Positions 34,701 to 42,839 of a stretch of 64,000 bases of DNA are shown here, piece after piece. The stretch comes from Roseospirillum parvum (lineage in GTDB: Bacteria; Pseudomonadota; Alphaproteobacteria; Rhodospirillales; Rhodospirillaceae). The translations under genes and the position numbers were made by a program. The stretch spans positions 124,001 through 188,000 of the forward strand of contig NZ_FNCV01000002.1 in assembly GCF_900100455.1 (NCBI RefSeq). Reading direction: 5' to 3'. A model generated the notes under the pieces. It had not been told where the DNA came from and did not search any database. It saw only the letters and a list, made by a program, of their open reading frames with translations. Position 1 is the first letter of the stretch. Each line of letters begins with the position of its first letter.

Positions 34701-36981
34701 TGAAGAACGGCCGGTGATCGACCGGCAGGGTCATCTGGCGGCGCACCACGCGGCCCGAGGGTTCGCGCACCTCCACCTCAAGGCGGGCCTCCAGCGGGGC
34801 CAGGGTGTCGGGCAGGGCGGGCAGGATCAGCGGCAGACGGGCCTGGCCGTCGGCATCGGTGCGCGCCTCGGCCAGCGGTTCGGTGCGGCCGGTGGGCGGC
34901 GCCAGCGGGCCGAAGCTGTAGCCCGCCGCGTTGGGGAAGGGATCGGGCGCGGCGACCACCCGCACCTGCCCGGTGACCGCCAGATCGGCCGCCGGAGCGC
35001 CGTAGAGGAAATCGGCCTGCACCGTCAACCCGGCCGGCGGGGCGCCGCTTTCCAGGCGTGCCCGGTCGCTGTCCAGGGCCACCTCGACGCGGGCCGGGAC
35101 GAAATCCTCGAGCAGGAAATCGGCGCTGCCGATGGGCGGCCGGTCGGGATCGACCCGCGCCACCAGCCGCCAGGTGCCGGTCGGCCAGTCGGCGCCGGTG
35201 TCCAGCGACAGCACATGCCCGCCCGCCCCGTCGCCCGGACTGACCCGGCGCCACGCCTCGGAGCCATCCGGACGCAGCAGGCTGAAGGTCAGCGGCGCCG
35301 TGGCCGCCCGCGCCCGGTCGTCGCGCAGCAGGGCAGTCAGGTGGACCGTCTCGCCGGGCCGGTAGATGCCCCGCTCGGTGGTCAGGAAGGCGTCCAGCGG
35401 GCCGGGCGGCGGCCGCCCCTCGACCCCCCGGTCGGAGAGGTCGAAGGCGGGCCGGGTCAGATCGAGGAAGGCGAAGTCGGCGTCCGCGCCGCCGCGCCGG
35501 GCGACCACCGCCACCGGGGTGCGCCCGCCGTCGCCGGCCAGCAGCCCGGCGGGCAGGCGGGCCAGCCCCTCGGCATCGGTGGTGGCGCGGCCCAGGGTAT
35601 CGGTGTTGCGGGCGATCAGGCGCACCTCGACCCCCGCCACCGGGCGGGCATCGGACAGCCGGCGCAGGGCCACGGTCAGACCATCGGCGCCGGTCAGGGC
35701 GCTGAGCCCGAGATCGGTCACGGTCAGCCACTGGGTGGCCTGGGCCGTCCAGTCCTTGACCTCGGGCCACAGCGGGCGGGCGGTCAGCGCATAGAGCCCG
35801 GGCGGCCGGTCGTCGGGCAGCAGGCCGGCCAGGGGAACCAGGGTGGTGGTCTCGCGATTGGGCTGGTCGGGCAGGTCGATCTCGCCCCGCCACAGCGCCT
35901 CGCCCACGTTGGCGGCCAGCCACTGGGCATCCCACTGGCTGAGGTCCTGGAACAGCCGCCCCTCGCGCAACTGGCCGGCCAGGGCGTCGTCGCCCAGGCG
36001 GTAGAGGGCCAACTCGGCCCGGGTCACGTTGATGGCGCTCAAGGGCACTTCGGGATCACCGTCGCGCGGCAGCACATGGCCGGGCTCGGGGAAGGCGACC
36101 CGGGGGGCGCGGGCCGGCACGTGGATATCCAGCTCGCGGCTGGCCGGCAGGCGGGCCGGGCCGGCCGCCGGCAGTCCGGCGCGCAGGGTCAGATCATAGC
36201 TGGCGGCGTGCTCGAAGCCCTCCAGGCACAGCCGGGTGTCGTTCACGGTCAGGGCCAGATCGACGGTCGGCGTCACCGTCACATAGTCGGCGTAGCCATC
36301 GGCCCCGTCGCGTTTGAGCGGCGCCGAGAAGGTCAGGCACAGACTGGCCCGGGGGCGCTCGGCGTCCAGAGCCTGATCCTTCAGGCGCAGGCTGCCGGGG
36401 GCCAGCCACAAGGTGCGCTCGGCCCGCCCGGGGGTGGGCGCCACCGCCTCGGCCCAGGCGGCGAGGCGCCACGCCGCGCCGTCGGCGCCGCGCGCCTCCA
36501 GCACCCGCGACAGGAGGTCAAGCGCCGGGCCCTTGACCGCCGGATCGTCGCTGCCGGCCTGGGCGATCCAGGCGGCGGCCGCGGCTTCCAGGGCGGCGGC
36601 GTCCTGGCCCGCCTCGTAGCCGGCCAGGGTCAGCCAGTGGCGCGGCGCCCCGGCGCCCAGGGCGATGGCCTGACGCTGGATGCGCACCGCCGCCCACCAG
36701 TTGGCGTCCTCGGCCGCCGCCCGGGCCTCGGTCAGGGTGCGCTGGATCAACGCCCCGTCGGTGCTCCGCTCGGCCTCGTCCAGCACCCGTTTGGCATAGG
36801 CCCGGGTGGCGGCAATGACCTCGTGCACCGGAGCCAGGGCGGTGGCCGCCCGCGCCGCCTGATCGGCTGCCTGATTGGCCGACTCGGGCGGCGGTTGGGT
36901 CGGGGCCTGGGCCGCCACCGGCAGGGCGGCGAGGGCGCAGATCAGCAGCAGAACCAGGGCTGGCGGCGAGCGGCGGAGCAT
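31702..36981 (-). CDS. Bacterial alpha-2-macroglobulin (YfhM type)
   Basis: 1759 aa from ATG 36981, which has GGGAGG 8 bases upstream and a Sec signal (LRRSPPALVLLLICALAALP). Large periplasmic protein that traps proteases by a thioester. The thioester motif 'YPYGCTEQ' (Cys near residue 1306) is intact. Upstream are MG-type beta domains with 'RGIYRPGETVHLTALLRD' and 'KVETESAAVALGDTARVAV'. 'VAAVDEGILGLTGF' and 'DFNGRLRLMAVAW' are family signatures. Unlike E. coli YfhM there is no clear lipobox, so it may be free in the periplasm. Coupled to pbpC, with which it is thought to guard the envelope after outer-membrane breach. Confidence 0.92.
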   Translation of the reverse strand: MLRRSPPALVLLLICALAALPVAAQAPTQPPPESANQAADQAARAATALAPVHEVIAATRAYAKRVLDEAERSTDGALIQRTLTEARAAAEDANWWAAVRIQRQAIALGAGAPRHWLTLAGYEAGQDAAALEAAAAAWIAQAGSDDPAVKGPALDLLSRVLEARGADGAAWRLAAWAEAVAPTPGRAERTLWLAPGSLRLKDQALDAERPRASLCLTFSAPLKRDGADGYADYVTVTPTVDLALTVNDTRLCLEGFEHAASYDLTLRAGLPAAGPARLPASRELDIHVPARAPRVAFPEPGHVLPRDGDPEVPLSAINVTRAELALYRLGDDALAGQLREGRLFQDLSQWDAQWLAANVGEALWRGEIDLPDQPNRETTTLVPLAGLLPDDRPPGLYALTARPLWPEVKDWTAQATQWLTVTDLGLSALTGADGLTVALRRLSDARPVAGVEVRLIARNTDTLGRATTDAEGLARLPAGLLAGDGGRTPVAVVARRGGADADFAFLDLTRPAFDLSDRGVEGRPPPGPLDAFLTTERGIYRPGETVHLTALLRDDRARAATAPLTFSLLRPDGSEAWRRVSPGDGAGGHVLSLDTGADWPTGTWRLVARVDPDRPPIGSADFLLEDFVPARVEVALDSDRARLESGAPPAGLTVQADFLYGAPAADLAVTGQVRVVAAPDPFPNAAGYSFGPLAPPTGRTEPLAEARTDADGQARLPLILPALPDTLAPLEARLEVEVREPSGRVVRRQMTLPVDHRPFFIGLKPLFSGPLAADAEAAFEVIARTPDGQAATPGPLGWELIEEIRDYQWTLDGDRWQVRAVTRERSVAGGTLTLPAEGPARLARRMENGSYRLEVFDPEGRALSAVRFRAGWWSPRLADDDTPDTLKVETESAAVALGDTARVAVTVPRAGQLLVAVAHQQVVTTRALTVEPGTTTLELPVTEDWGVGAYVSATLFTPGAVDGAETHGPGRAVGLAWVGVDPAPRRLSVSLDPPAEVTPRQTVNIPLQVAGAGVAEGAVHLTLAAVDEGILGLTGFATPDPAGHYLGKRRLGVEMRDLYGRLIRPRAGGRGIPRSGGDALGGHGPRLDDSPIETVALFSGPVAVDADGRAEVALDLPDFNGRLRLMAVAWSPNAVGAAEAPLLVRDPLVIAGGLPRFLAPGDAARIGLEVHNLAATPGTWTVEAETTGALAVSPARASLELPKGARRGLGFELLGTAVGPGRLTVRLSGPDGRQRVRTWALTVRPAQTVETRHLTAQLPPGGRVTLDAEVTQGLLPETVQVAAAFGGVPRLGLAGLVESLAAYPYGCTEQTVSAALPLIDGAALAARAGMAAPASQAELDRRVARAVDRVIARQRGDGAFAAWSPRGGAHPWLSAYALDFLLRVQASGRVTVPDFALARGLDYLARLTTTGEAPTARLPALAYAHYVLARAGRPALGSLRWLADTRGGDLPTGLARDHLAAALLLAGDRARLAALDDHDPLQRASFKGGAPDYGSPLRDLAARLTLAAEHDLPGLAPLALAEEVAARRAARRWLSTQEQAWLALAAGHLLADQADSRIAVAGADPVAGPLTLSPDRAALDRGLMVANAGPGPLFTSLDVRGIPATPRAAERGRGFTIERTFHDLDGNPVDPAAVPAHAVLVALIRLKAADSRPRQALVVDLLPAGLEIENVATGRGRGLAGLDWLPRLTQPEHAERRDDRFVAALDIDGTESRALAYLVRAVTPGTYVLPAPYVEDMYRPRDAGWGAMGEMVIGAAAAQ

Positions 36982-37180
36982 GGCGGGGCCTCCCGAAGGT
37001 GAGTTGCCCGTCCAGTCTATCGCAGTCAATCGTGGCGCGCGCAGGGCAGGCCGCGTCGATGCTGGCCAGCGGCCGGGGGTTTGGGCATACTCGCTGGAAA
37101 ACAAAGTGGTATGGGGCCGCTCCCGGCAAAACCCTGGGGGGAGGAGAGCGGTCGCGACGATAACAGGGGGAGTTGCCGCC

Positions 37181-38713
37181 ATGAACCTGGCTCACCTGCT
37201 GGCCCGGGCGGGGCGCGCCCATGGGGCCCGGCCCGCCGTTGCCCTGGGCACCACCGTCACCCACGATCAGGCCCGCCTCGCCGGGCGGGTCGCCGCCCTG
37301 GCCGCCACCCTGCGCCAACGTTTCGGTCTGGCCGAGGGGGCGCGCATCGGCTTGGCCATGAAGAACTGCCCGGCCTACGTCGAGGTGATGTTCGCCGCCT
37401 GGTGGGCCGGGCTGGTGGCGGTGCCCATGAACCCCAAGCTGCACCCCAAGGAATTCGCCCACATCCTGACCGCCAGCGGGACCCGGGTGTGCTTCGTCAC
37501 CGCCGATCTGGCCAGCGCCATCGCCGAGGCGGCCAACGAGGCGCCCGACCTCGACCAGATGATCGAGGTGGACAGCGCCGAGTACGAGGCCCTGTTCACC
37601 GACCACGCCATGGAGCCCTTCAACCGCGCCGGCGACGATCTGGCCTGGCTGTTCTACACCTCGGGCACCACCGGCCGCCCCAAGGGGGCCATGCTCAGCC
37701 ACCGCAACCTGCTGGCCATGAGCCTGTGCTACTTCGCCGACGTCGACACCATCGCCCCGGGCGACGCCATCCTGCACGCCGCCCCCATGAGCCACGGCTC
37801 GGGCATGTACATGCTGCCCCACGTGGCCGGCCTGGGGATGCAGGTGATCCCCGAAAGCGGCGGCTTCGAGCCGGCGGAAATCCTCGAGCTGTTCCAAGCC
37901 CACCAGGGCGTCGCCATGTTCGCCGCGCCGACCATGGTGCAGCGCCTGATCGACGCCCCGGGCGCCGAGGCGGCGGCCCACTCCGGCCTCAAGACCATCG
38001 TCTATGGCGGCGGGCCGATGTACGTCTCGGTGTGCAAGCGGGCGCTCGACCTGCTCGGCCCCCGGCTGGTCCAGATCTACGGCCAGGGCGAAAGTCCGAT
38101 GACCATCACCGCCCTCTCCAAGGCCCTGCACGCCGAGCGCGGCCATGCGCGCTGGGAAGAACGGCTGGCCAGCGTCGGCATCGCCCAGAGCGCCGTCGAG
38201 GTGATGATCGCCGACCCCGAGGGCCACGCCCTGCCCGACGGCGAGATCGGCGAGGTGGTGGTGCGCGGCGAAACCGTCATGAGCGGCTACTGGCAGGACC
38301 CCGGCGCCAGCGCCAAGACCCTGCGCGACGGCTGGCTGTACACCGGCGACATGGGCAGCCTCGACCCCGAAGGCTTCCTGACCCTGAAGGACCGCTCGAA
38401 GGACGTGGTCATCTCGGGCGGCACCAACATCTACCCGCGCGAGGTGGAAGAGGTCCTGCTGACCCACCCCAAGGTGGCCGAAGTCGCCTGCCTGGGCCGC
38501 CCCCACCCAAGCTGGGGCGAGGAGTTGGTCGCTTTCATCGTGCCGGCCGGGGACGCCCCCCTCGACCCGGCGGAACTGGACGCCCTGTGCCTGGACAACA
38601 TCGCCCGCTTCAAACGCCCCAAGGACTACCTCCTGGTCGACCACCTGCCCAAGAACATCACCGGCAAGGTGCTGAAAACCGAACTGCGCCAGTGGCTGAA
38701 ATCGCGGCCCTGA
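37181..38713 (+). CDS. AMP-dependent acyl-CoA synthetase/ligase
   Basis: 510 aa. ANL-superfamily adenylating enzyme that activates a carboxylic acid to an acyl-CoA. Motifs: P-loop-like 'LFYTSGTTGRPKGAMLSHRN', 'IYGQGESPMTITAL' (the usual TE is GE), 'GWLYTGDMGSLDPEGFL', 'LKDRSKDVVISGGTNIYPREVEE' (hinge and A8; quoted in part) and the catalytic Lys in 'KNITGKVLKTELR'. ATG 37181 follows GGGGGAG. Substrate length is unclear; medium/long-chain fatty acids or aromatic acids are possible. Divergent from the alpha-2-macroglobulin gene; the 200-base gap shows no convincing promoter. Confidence 0.88.
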   Translation: MNLAHLLARAGRAHGARPAVALGTTVTHDQARLAGRVAALAATLRQRFGLAEGARIGLAMKNCPAYVEVMFAAWWAGLVAVPMNPKLHPKEFAHILTASGTRVCFVTADLASAIAEAANEAPDLDQMIEVDSAEYEALFTDHAMEPFNRAGDDLAWLFYTSGTTGRPKGAMLSHRNLLAMSLCYFADVDTIAPGDAILHAAPMSHGSGMYMLPHVAGLGMQVIPESGGFEPAEILELFQAHQGVAMFAAPTMVQRLIDAPGAEAAAHSGLKTIVYGGGPMYVSVCKRALDLLGPRLVQIYGQGESPMTITALSKALHAERGHARWEERLASVGIAQSAVEVMIADPEGHALPDGEIGEVVVRGETVMSGYWQDPGASAKTLRDGWLYTGDMGSLDPEGFLTLKDRSKDVVISGGTNIYPREVEEVLLTHPKVAEVACLGRPHPSWGEELVAFIVPAGDAPLDPAELDALCLDNIARFKRPKDYLLVDHLPKNITGKVLKTELRQWLKSRP

Positions 38714-38734
38714 GGGCCTGCCGCCTGCCGGCGG

Positions 38735-38913
38735 CAAAGGGGGCGCCGCCCCCTTGACCCCCGCTGGGGAGGCCGGGGGCCTCCCCAGACCCCACCACGA
38801 GTCAAAACCCCACAGAGGGGGCAAGCCCCCTCTGTGGGGTTTTAAGTCATGGCGGGGGTCCGGGGGGGCCCCTGGTCCCCCCGGCGGGGATCAAAAGGGG
38901 CAGCGCCCCTTTG
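38735..38913. repeat. Composite palindromic element, copy D (inverted orientation)
   Basis: 179 bp between convergent genes. The arm order is reversed relative to copies A and C: the CTGGGGAGG...CCTCCCCAG arm comes first and the GGGGGGCCCC/CCCCCCGG arm second, showing that the element is directional. Centre at 38804-38843. Confidence 0.85.
38804..38843. terminator. Bidirectional intrinsic terminator inside element copy D
   Basis: 18-bp perfect stem AAAACCCCACAGAGGGGG (38804-38821), loop CAAG, and complementary arm ending GGGGTTTT (38826-38843). Confidence 0.85.
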
Positions 38914-38926
38914 CCACCGGCAGGCG

Positions 38927-39679
38927 TCAGGCACCGAGGACGGCGATCAGGTAGCCGTAGGCCGTGTGGTGAGCCTTGAACAGGGCCATTTCGCGGCGGG
39001 TCTCGGCGATGGCGGCGATAAGGTGGGGATCGTCCGCCGGCTCGGCTTCCAGGCGTGCGAGGTTGGCGGCGAGCGGCGTGTAGTAGCTCTCCCACCACGC
39101 CTCGGCGGGCAGGCGGTGGGCCGACAGCAGCCCGAACCCGGCCGCCTCGGCGCGGGCGATCAGGCCGCTGGCGGTGGTCATCCCGGGGTAGGCCTCGGCC
39201 CAGTGGCGGGCCGCCTCGGGCGGCGGGTCGGGGGTGAACCAGACGCACTCGGAGAGCACCAGCACCCCGCCCGGCCTGAGCAGCGGACGCCACGCGGCCA
39301 GCGCCGCCGGCACACCGACCGCATAGGCGGCGCCTTCCGACCAGATCAGATCAAGGCTGGCCGGCCCGAGGCCGGGGTCCAGCATGTCGGCCACCCGGGG
39401 GATGACGCGCCCGGCGGCGGGCGGCGGGGCGGCTTTCAACTGGTCGATGAAGTCGGCCGCGAAATCGACCGCCACCACCTCGGCATCCAGATGTTCGGCG
39501 ATCTGGCGGGCGGCGACGCCGCTGCCACAGCCCAGATCGGCGACCCGGGGACGGGCCGGCAACCGGGGCGCCAGATCGTCGAGCAGGCGCGCCGTCAGCG
39601 CCGTCGAGCCGGGCCCCTGGCGGGGCAGACCCCGGTGCAGGGCGATCAGCGCCGCGATTGCGGGGTCGGACTCGGTCAT
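38927..39679 (-). CDS. SAM-dependent methyltransferase (class I)
   Basis: 250 aa from ATG 39679. Rossmann-fold methyltransferase: motif I 'VADLGCGSGVAARQIAEHL', acidic end of strand 2 in 'VVAVDFAADFID', 'DLIWSEGAAYAVG' and motif 'LLRPGGVLVLSECVWF'. No signal peptide. The C-terminal Trp/Tyr-rich helices ('EAWWESYYTPL') probably shape the acceptor pocket. Eight bases separate it from the stop of the upstream trcR gene on the same strand, so they are likely co-transcribed. Substrate unknown. Confidence 0.82.
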   Translation of the reverse strand: MTESDPAIAALIALHRGLPRQGPGSTALTARLLDDLAPRLPARPRVADLGCGSGVAARQIAEHLDAEVVAVDFAADFIDQLKAAPPPAAGRVIPRVADMLDPGLGPASLDLIWSEGAAYAVGVPAALAAWRPLLRPGGVLVLSECVWFTPDPPPEAARHWAEAYPGMTTASGLIARAEAAGFGLLSAHRLPAEAWWESYYTPLAANLARLEAEPADDPHLIAAIAETRREMALFKAHHTAYGYLIAVLGA

Positions 39680-39687
39680 CGGCCGGC

Positions 39688-40383
39688 TCAGCCGTCCTTG
39701 GTTTCGGGGTCGTCGCTGCCGGCGTCGTCGTCGCTGGCGCTGCTCCACACCGGGCCGCCGAACACCGAGGCGGCATCGGGCGCCGGGCCGTCGCGCGGCG
39801 AGATTTCCTCGGCCGGCGCTTCCTCGACCGGGGCGGCGGGCTCGTCGGGCTCGGCGATGGTGTGGCGGCGCGGGCTCAGGGCGACCATTTTCTCGAGGTC
39901 GGCCTCGGAGCACAGACCCAGGGTAACCGGATTGCGCGGCTTCAGGTTGGCGGCGTTCCAGTGGGTCTTGTCGCGGATGGCGTTGAGGGTCGGCTTGGTG
40001 GTGCCGATCAGCTTGCAGAGCTGGGCGTCGGTCAGCTCCGGGTGGTGCTTGAGCAGCCAGGCGATGGCGTCCGGGCGATCCTGCCGCTTGCTGACCGGGG
40101 TGTAGCGCGCCCCCTTGGCCCGGGTCTGCGGGCGCGGGTTGTCGGTGCGGGCCAGCTTCAGCTTACCCTCGGGGTTGGCCTCGCAGGCCTTGATGTTGTC
40201 GGCCGTCAACTGGCCGTTGGCCACCGGGTCGAGACCGACGATCCCCTGGGCCACCTCGCCATCGGCGATGGCCTGGATCTCCAGCTCGTGCATGCCGGTG
40301 AAGTCGGCGATCTGCTCGAAGGTCAGCGCCGTGTTCTCGACCAGCCAGACGGCGGTGGCCTTGGGCATCAGGGGCAGGGACAT
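39688..40383 (-). CDS. trcR: TrcR-like cell-cycle regulator (DUF1013)
   Basis: 231 aa. Alphaproteobacterial DUF1013 protein, called TrcR in Caulobacter. It starts MSLPLMPKATAVWLVENTAL and continues with 'FEQIADFTGMHELEIQAIAD', 'QDRPDAIAWLLKHHPELTDAQ' (in part) and 'IGTTKPTLNAIRDKTHWN', which reads as two helix-turn-helix-like units. The acidic C-terminal 60 residues (PAAPVEEAPAEEIS and an Asp run) are variable. A minus-strand promoter lies 130 bases upstream. Confidence 0.8.
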   Translation of the reverse strand: MSLPLMPKATAVWLVENTALTFEQIADFTGMHELEIQAIADGEVAQGIVGLDPVANGQLTADNIKACEANPEGKLKLARTDNPRPQTRAKGARYTPVSKRQDRPDAIAWLLKHHPELTDAQLCKLIGTTKPTLNAIRDKTHWNAANLKPRNPVTLGLCSEADLEKMVALSPRRHTIAEPDEPAAPVEEAPAEEISPRDGPAPDAASVFGGPVWSSASDDDAGSDDPETKDG

Positions 40384-40515
40384 GGACGACTCTTCCAGGG
40401 TTTTGTTGGTTGGATGAGGGCAAAGGTTCGCCGGCCCGCCAGCCACCCCGAAAGCAGGGGACCGGCAGGGGAGGCGCGCTGTCGAAACGGGGAGCCTCCG
40501 GATCACGGACATTTC

Positions 40516-40544
40516 CGTTTACGGCATTCGCGGCCCGGGGTCAA
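40516..40544 (-). promoter_or_regulatory. Candidate promoter of trcR
   Basis: Read on the minus strand: TTGACC (40544-40539), 17-bp spacer, TAAACG (40521-40516). It points toward trcR, leaving a leader of about 125 bases. The -35 is good; the -10 is only a half match. Confidence 0.4.
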
Positions 40545-40669
40545 ACGGCTTGGGACCGCGCCAGGCGTGAGGGGAAGACTTGGGGGGTGCCGCCGGGGCT
40601 CGACAAGGCGGGGCGGCCTGGGTCATGGTGGCGATCGGCACGTTCCCCCTTTCGACCAGGAGGCCCGCC

Positions 40670-40861
40670 ATGGACACCGACGATGTGGCCCCGCCCCCGG
40701 CCCCGCCGCTTGGCCTGCTGGGACGTAATCTGGACGGCATGTCGCTGGCCGATCTGGCCGACTATATCGAGCAGTTGAAGGCCGAACAGGCCCGCGCCGA
40801 AGCCATGATCGAGGCCAAGAAGGCGGCCCGGGCGGGCGCCGAAAGCATCTTCGGCGGCTGA
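40670..40861 (+). CDS. Small DUF1192-family protein
   Basis: 63 aa. Start ATG 40670 is set by AGGAGG seven bases upstream. After a Pro-rich start (VAPPPAPPLG) it has 'LDGMSLADLADYIEQLKAEQ' and an Ala/Lys helix ending AESIFGG. This is the conserved DUF1192 pattern common in Alphaproteobacteria. Function unknown; likely a short coiled coil. It is divergent from trcR and 57 bases upstream of the 3-hydroxybutyrate dehydrogenase gene. Confidence 0.75.
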   Translation: MDTDDVAPPPAPPLGLLGRNLDGMSLADLADYIEQLKAEQARAEAMIEAKKAARAGAESIFGG

Positions 40862-40918
40862 CGCCACCCCCGCCAGCCCGACGCCGTCCGCGCCCACCAA
40901 CCGACAGGGAGAAGAGAC

Positions 40919-41704
40919 GTGAGCCTTCAAGGAAAAAGCGCCGTGGTGACCGGCTCGACCAGCGGCATCGGGCTGGGCATCGCCCGCGCCCTGGCCGCCG
41001 CCGGGGCCGAGGTGATGCTGAACGGCTTCGGCGAGGCGGCCGAGATCGAGGCCCTGCGCCAGGAGATGGAACAGACCCACGGCGTGCGCGTGCTGTATCA
41101 CCCGGCCGACCTCTCCCAGCCCGAGCAGGCGGTGGACTTGGTCAAGCAGGCGGAAAGCGCCTTCGGCAAGGTGGACATCCTGGTCAACAACGCCGGCATC
41201 CAGCACGTCGACAAGGTGGAGGACTTCCCGCCCGAGCGCTGGGATCAGGTGATCGCCATCAACCTGTCGGCCGCCTTCCACACCACCCGGGTCGCCGTGC
41301 CGGGGATGAAGGCGCGCGACTTCGGGCGCATCATCAACATCGCCTCGGCGCACGGCAAGGTGGCCTCGGTGAACAAGGCGGCCTATGTGGCGGCCAAGCA
41401 CGGCATTGTCGGGCTGACCAAGGTGGTCGCCCTGGAAACCGCCGAGCAGCACATCACCGTGAACGCCATCTGCCCGGGCTGGGTGCGCACGCCGCTGGTC
41501 GAGGCGCAGATCGAGGCCCGGGCCAAGCAGAGCGGCCGCCCCTACGAGGAAGAGGCGGCCCTGCTGCTGGGCGAGCGCCAGCCCTCCAGGCGTTTCGTCA
41601 CCCCGGAGCAGATCGGCGCCTTCACGGTGTTCCTGTGCGGGCCGGACGGCGACGGCATCACCGGCGCCGACCTGTCGGTGGACGGCGGCTTCACCACCCA
41701 CTGA
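40919..41704 (+). CDS. bdhA: 3-hydroxybutyrate dehydrogenase
   Basis: 261 aa, GTG start with GGGAGAAGAG upstream. SDR enzyme that oxidises (R)-3-hydroxybutyrate to acetoacetate with NAD, the key step in using poly-hydroxybutyrate monomers. 'VTGSTSGIGLGIARALA' (cofactor), 'LVNNAGIQHVDKVEDFP', catalytic Ser in 'NIASAHGKVAS', 'YVAAKHGIVGLTK' (Tyr/Lys) and 'CPGWVRTPLVEAQI' are all typical of BdhA, as is the insertion before 'RRFVTPEQIG'. Followed 8 bases later by a thioesterase gene. Confidence 0.92.
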   Translation: MSLQGKSAVVTGSTSGIGLGIARALAAAGAEVMLNGFGEAAEIEALRQEMEQTHGVRVLYHPADLSQPEQAVDLVKQAESAFGKVDILVNNAGIQHVDKVEDFPPERWDQVIAINLSAAFHTTRVAVPGMKARDFGRIINIASAHGKVASVNKAAYVAAKHGIVGLTKVVALETAEQHITVNAICPGWVRTPLVEAQIEARAKQSGRPYEEEAALLLGERQPSRRFVTPEQIGAFTVFLCGPDGDGITGADLSVDGGFTTH

Positions 41705-41712
41705 GCCGCCTC

Positions 41713-42177
41713 ATGCTGCCCAAAACCGCCGGCCTCGACGACTTCGCCTACCGCACCCCGATCCAGTTGCGCTGGGGCGATTTCGATCTGTTCGACCACG
41801 TCAACAACGTCGCCTATTACAGCTATTTCGAACACATCACCCTGACCTTTTATCGCGAGCACCTGGGCCTGGACGTGGTCCAGGGGCCGCTGTTGTGTCT
41901 GGTGGTGGAGAATGGCTGCCGCTTCCTGGCCCCCATCGATTCCGGCGAGTACAAGGACGCCGGGCGGATGATCACCGGGGGCTTGAGGGTGGTCCGGCTG
42001 GGCACCAGCTCGGTGACCTACAATCTGGGCCTGTTCGCCCAGGACGCCGGGCAACCGGCCGCCCTGGCCTACTGGATCCACGTCTTCGTCGGCCGCGGGT
42101 CGGGCCGCCCCGAGCCGATCAGCGAGCCGGCCCGGGGGCGGCTGGCCGACCTGGTCGCCGGGCCAATCGAGAGTTGA
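41713..42177 (+). CDS. Hotdog-fold acyl-CoA thioesterase (4HBT family)
   Basis: 154 aa. 4-hydroxybenzoyl-CoA-thioesterase-type hotdog protein; the catalytic Asp is in '[21 protein letters not shown]' (quoted in parts), with '[16 protein letters not shown]' and '[15 protein letters not shown]' following. Cytoplasmic. ATG 41713 is 8 bases after bdhA and the stop is 10 bases before the EctC-like gene, so the three probably share a transcript. Substrate not evident; a short or hydroxyl acyl-CoA would fit the neighbour. Confidence 0.85.
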   Translation: MLPKTAGLDDFAYRTPIQLRWGDFDLFDHVNNVAYYSYFEHITLTFYREHLGLDVVQGPLLCLVVENGCRFLAPIDSGEYKDAGRMITGGLRVVRLGTSSVTYNLGLFAQDAGQPAALAYWIHVFVGRGSGRPEPISEPARGRLADLVAGPIES

Positions 42178-42187
42178 GGAGGGCTCC

Positions 42188-42574
42188 ATGTTCACCCGCA
42201 CCCTGGCCGAGGTCGAGGCCGGGCCCAACTTCGTCGACTGGGGCAACGGCACCAGCCACCGGCTGCTGACCCGGGCCGACGGCATGGGCTTCACCGTTAC
42301 CCACACCGTGGTCCGGGCGGGCAGCGAAAGCCTGCTGCACTACCGCAACCATCTGGAGGCCTGCACCTGCATCGCCGGGCGCGGCGAGGTGGAGGACGAA
42401 GAGGGCACCGTGTTCCCGCTCGAACCGGGCACCATCTACGTGCTCGACCAGCACGACAAGCACTGGCTGCGCGCCGACCCGGGCCAGGACATGGTGCTGA
42501 TCAGCGTCTTCAACCCGCCGCTTGAGGGCAGCGAGAAACACGACCTGAACAACCCGGACGGCTCGGGCTACTGA
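42188..42574 (+). CDS. Solitary ectoine synthase-like cupin (EctC family)
   Basis: 128 aa, ATG after GAGGAGG. EctC cyclises N-gamma-acetyl-diaminobutyrate to ectoine. Matches along the length: '[12 protein letters not shown]', '[20 protein letters not shown]', '[20 protein letters not shown]' and 'FNPPLEG'. The three iron ligands described for EctC (Glu in NHLEA, Tyr in IYVLDQ, last His of DQHDKH) are all present. However ectA, ectB and ectD are not nearby. It could be an orphan EctC using imported precursor, or a related cupin with another substrate. Confidence 0.78.
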   Translation: MFTRTLAEVEAGPNFVDWGNGTSHRLLTRADGMGFTVTHTVVRAGSESLLHYRNHLEACTCIAGRGEVEDEEGTVFPLEPGTIYVLDQHDKHWLRADPGQDMVLISVFNPPLEGSEKHDLNNPDGSGY

Positions 42575-42620
42575 CGACACGCCCCCCGGGCGGCCCGCCT
42601 TGACACCCAGCCTTCGCGGC

Positions 42621-42744
42621 CTGCCCTCCCGCCGGTCCTTCACGGCCCACCCTCCCGCCGGTCTTTCACGACCCACCCTCCCGCCGGTCTTTCACGACCC
42701 ACCCTCCCGCCCGTCTTTTCACGACCCACCCTCCCGCCCGTTGG
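42621..42744. repeat. 26-bp tandem repeat array after the EctC-like gene
   Basis: About four and a half units of CCACCCTCCCGCCGGTCTTT plus CACGAC, with unit 1 diverged and unit 4 one base longer. The array fills most of the 265-base gap between the convergent EctC-like and puhB genes; no gene is seen in this gap. Confidence 0.8.
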
Positions 42745-42768
42745 GCAGCCTCCCCCGAAACGCCGAAA

Positions 42769-42786
42769 GGCCGCCCGAAGGCGGCC
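42769..42786 (-). terminator. Terminator-like hairpin after puhB
   Basis: Read on the minus strand: GGCCGCC, TTCG tetraloop, GGCGGCC, then TTTCGG. The stem is 7 bp with a very stable UUCG-type loop, 54 bases after the puhB stop. The T-run is short (3). Confidence 0.55.
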
Positions 42787-42839
42787 CATCTCGTGGTCTG
42801 GTGTGGCGCGGGTTGGGGACCCGATTGAGGGAACCCGGC

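Noticed and set aside
31705-37002. A 1765-codon open frame on the plus strand opposite the alpha-2-macroglobulin gene
   Set aside because: Same artefact of high GC; the minus-strand protein has a signal peptide, thioester motif and a ribosome site.
36982-37180. Promoter in the alpha-2-macroglobulin/acyl-CoA ligase gap
   Set aside because: Several TTG and TAT-like hexamers exist, but none has 16-18 bp spacing with acceptable matches.
42621-42744. Tandem repeats as a CRISPR array
   Set aside because: The units are directly adjacent, without unique spacers; no cas genes are nearby.
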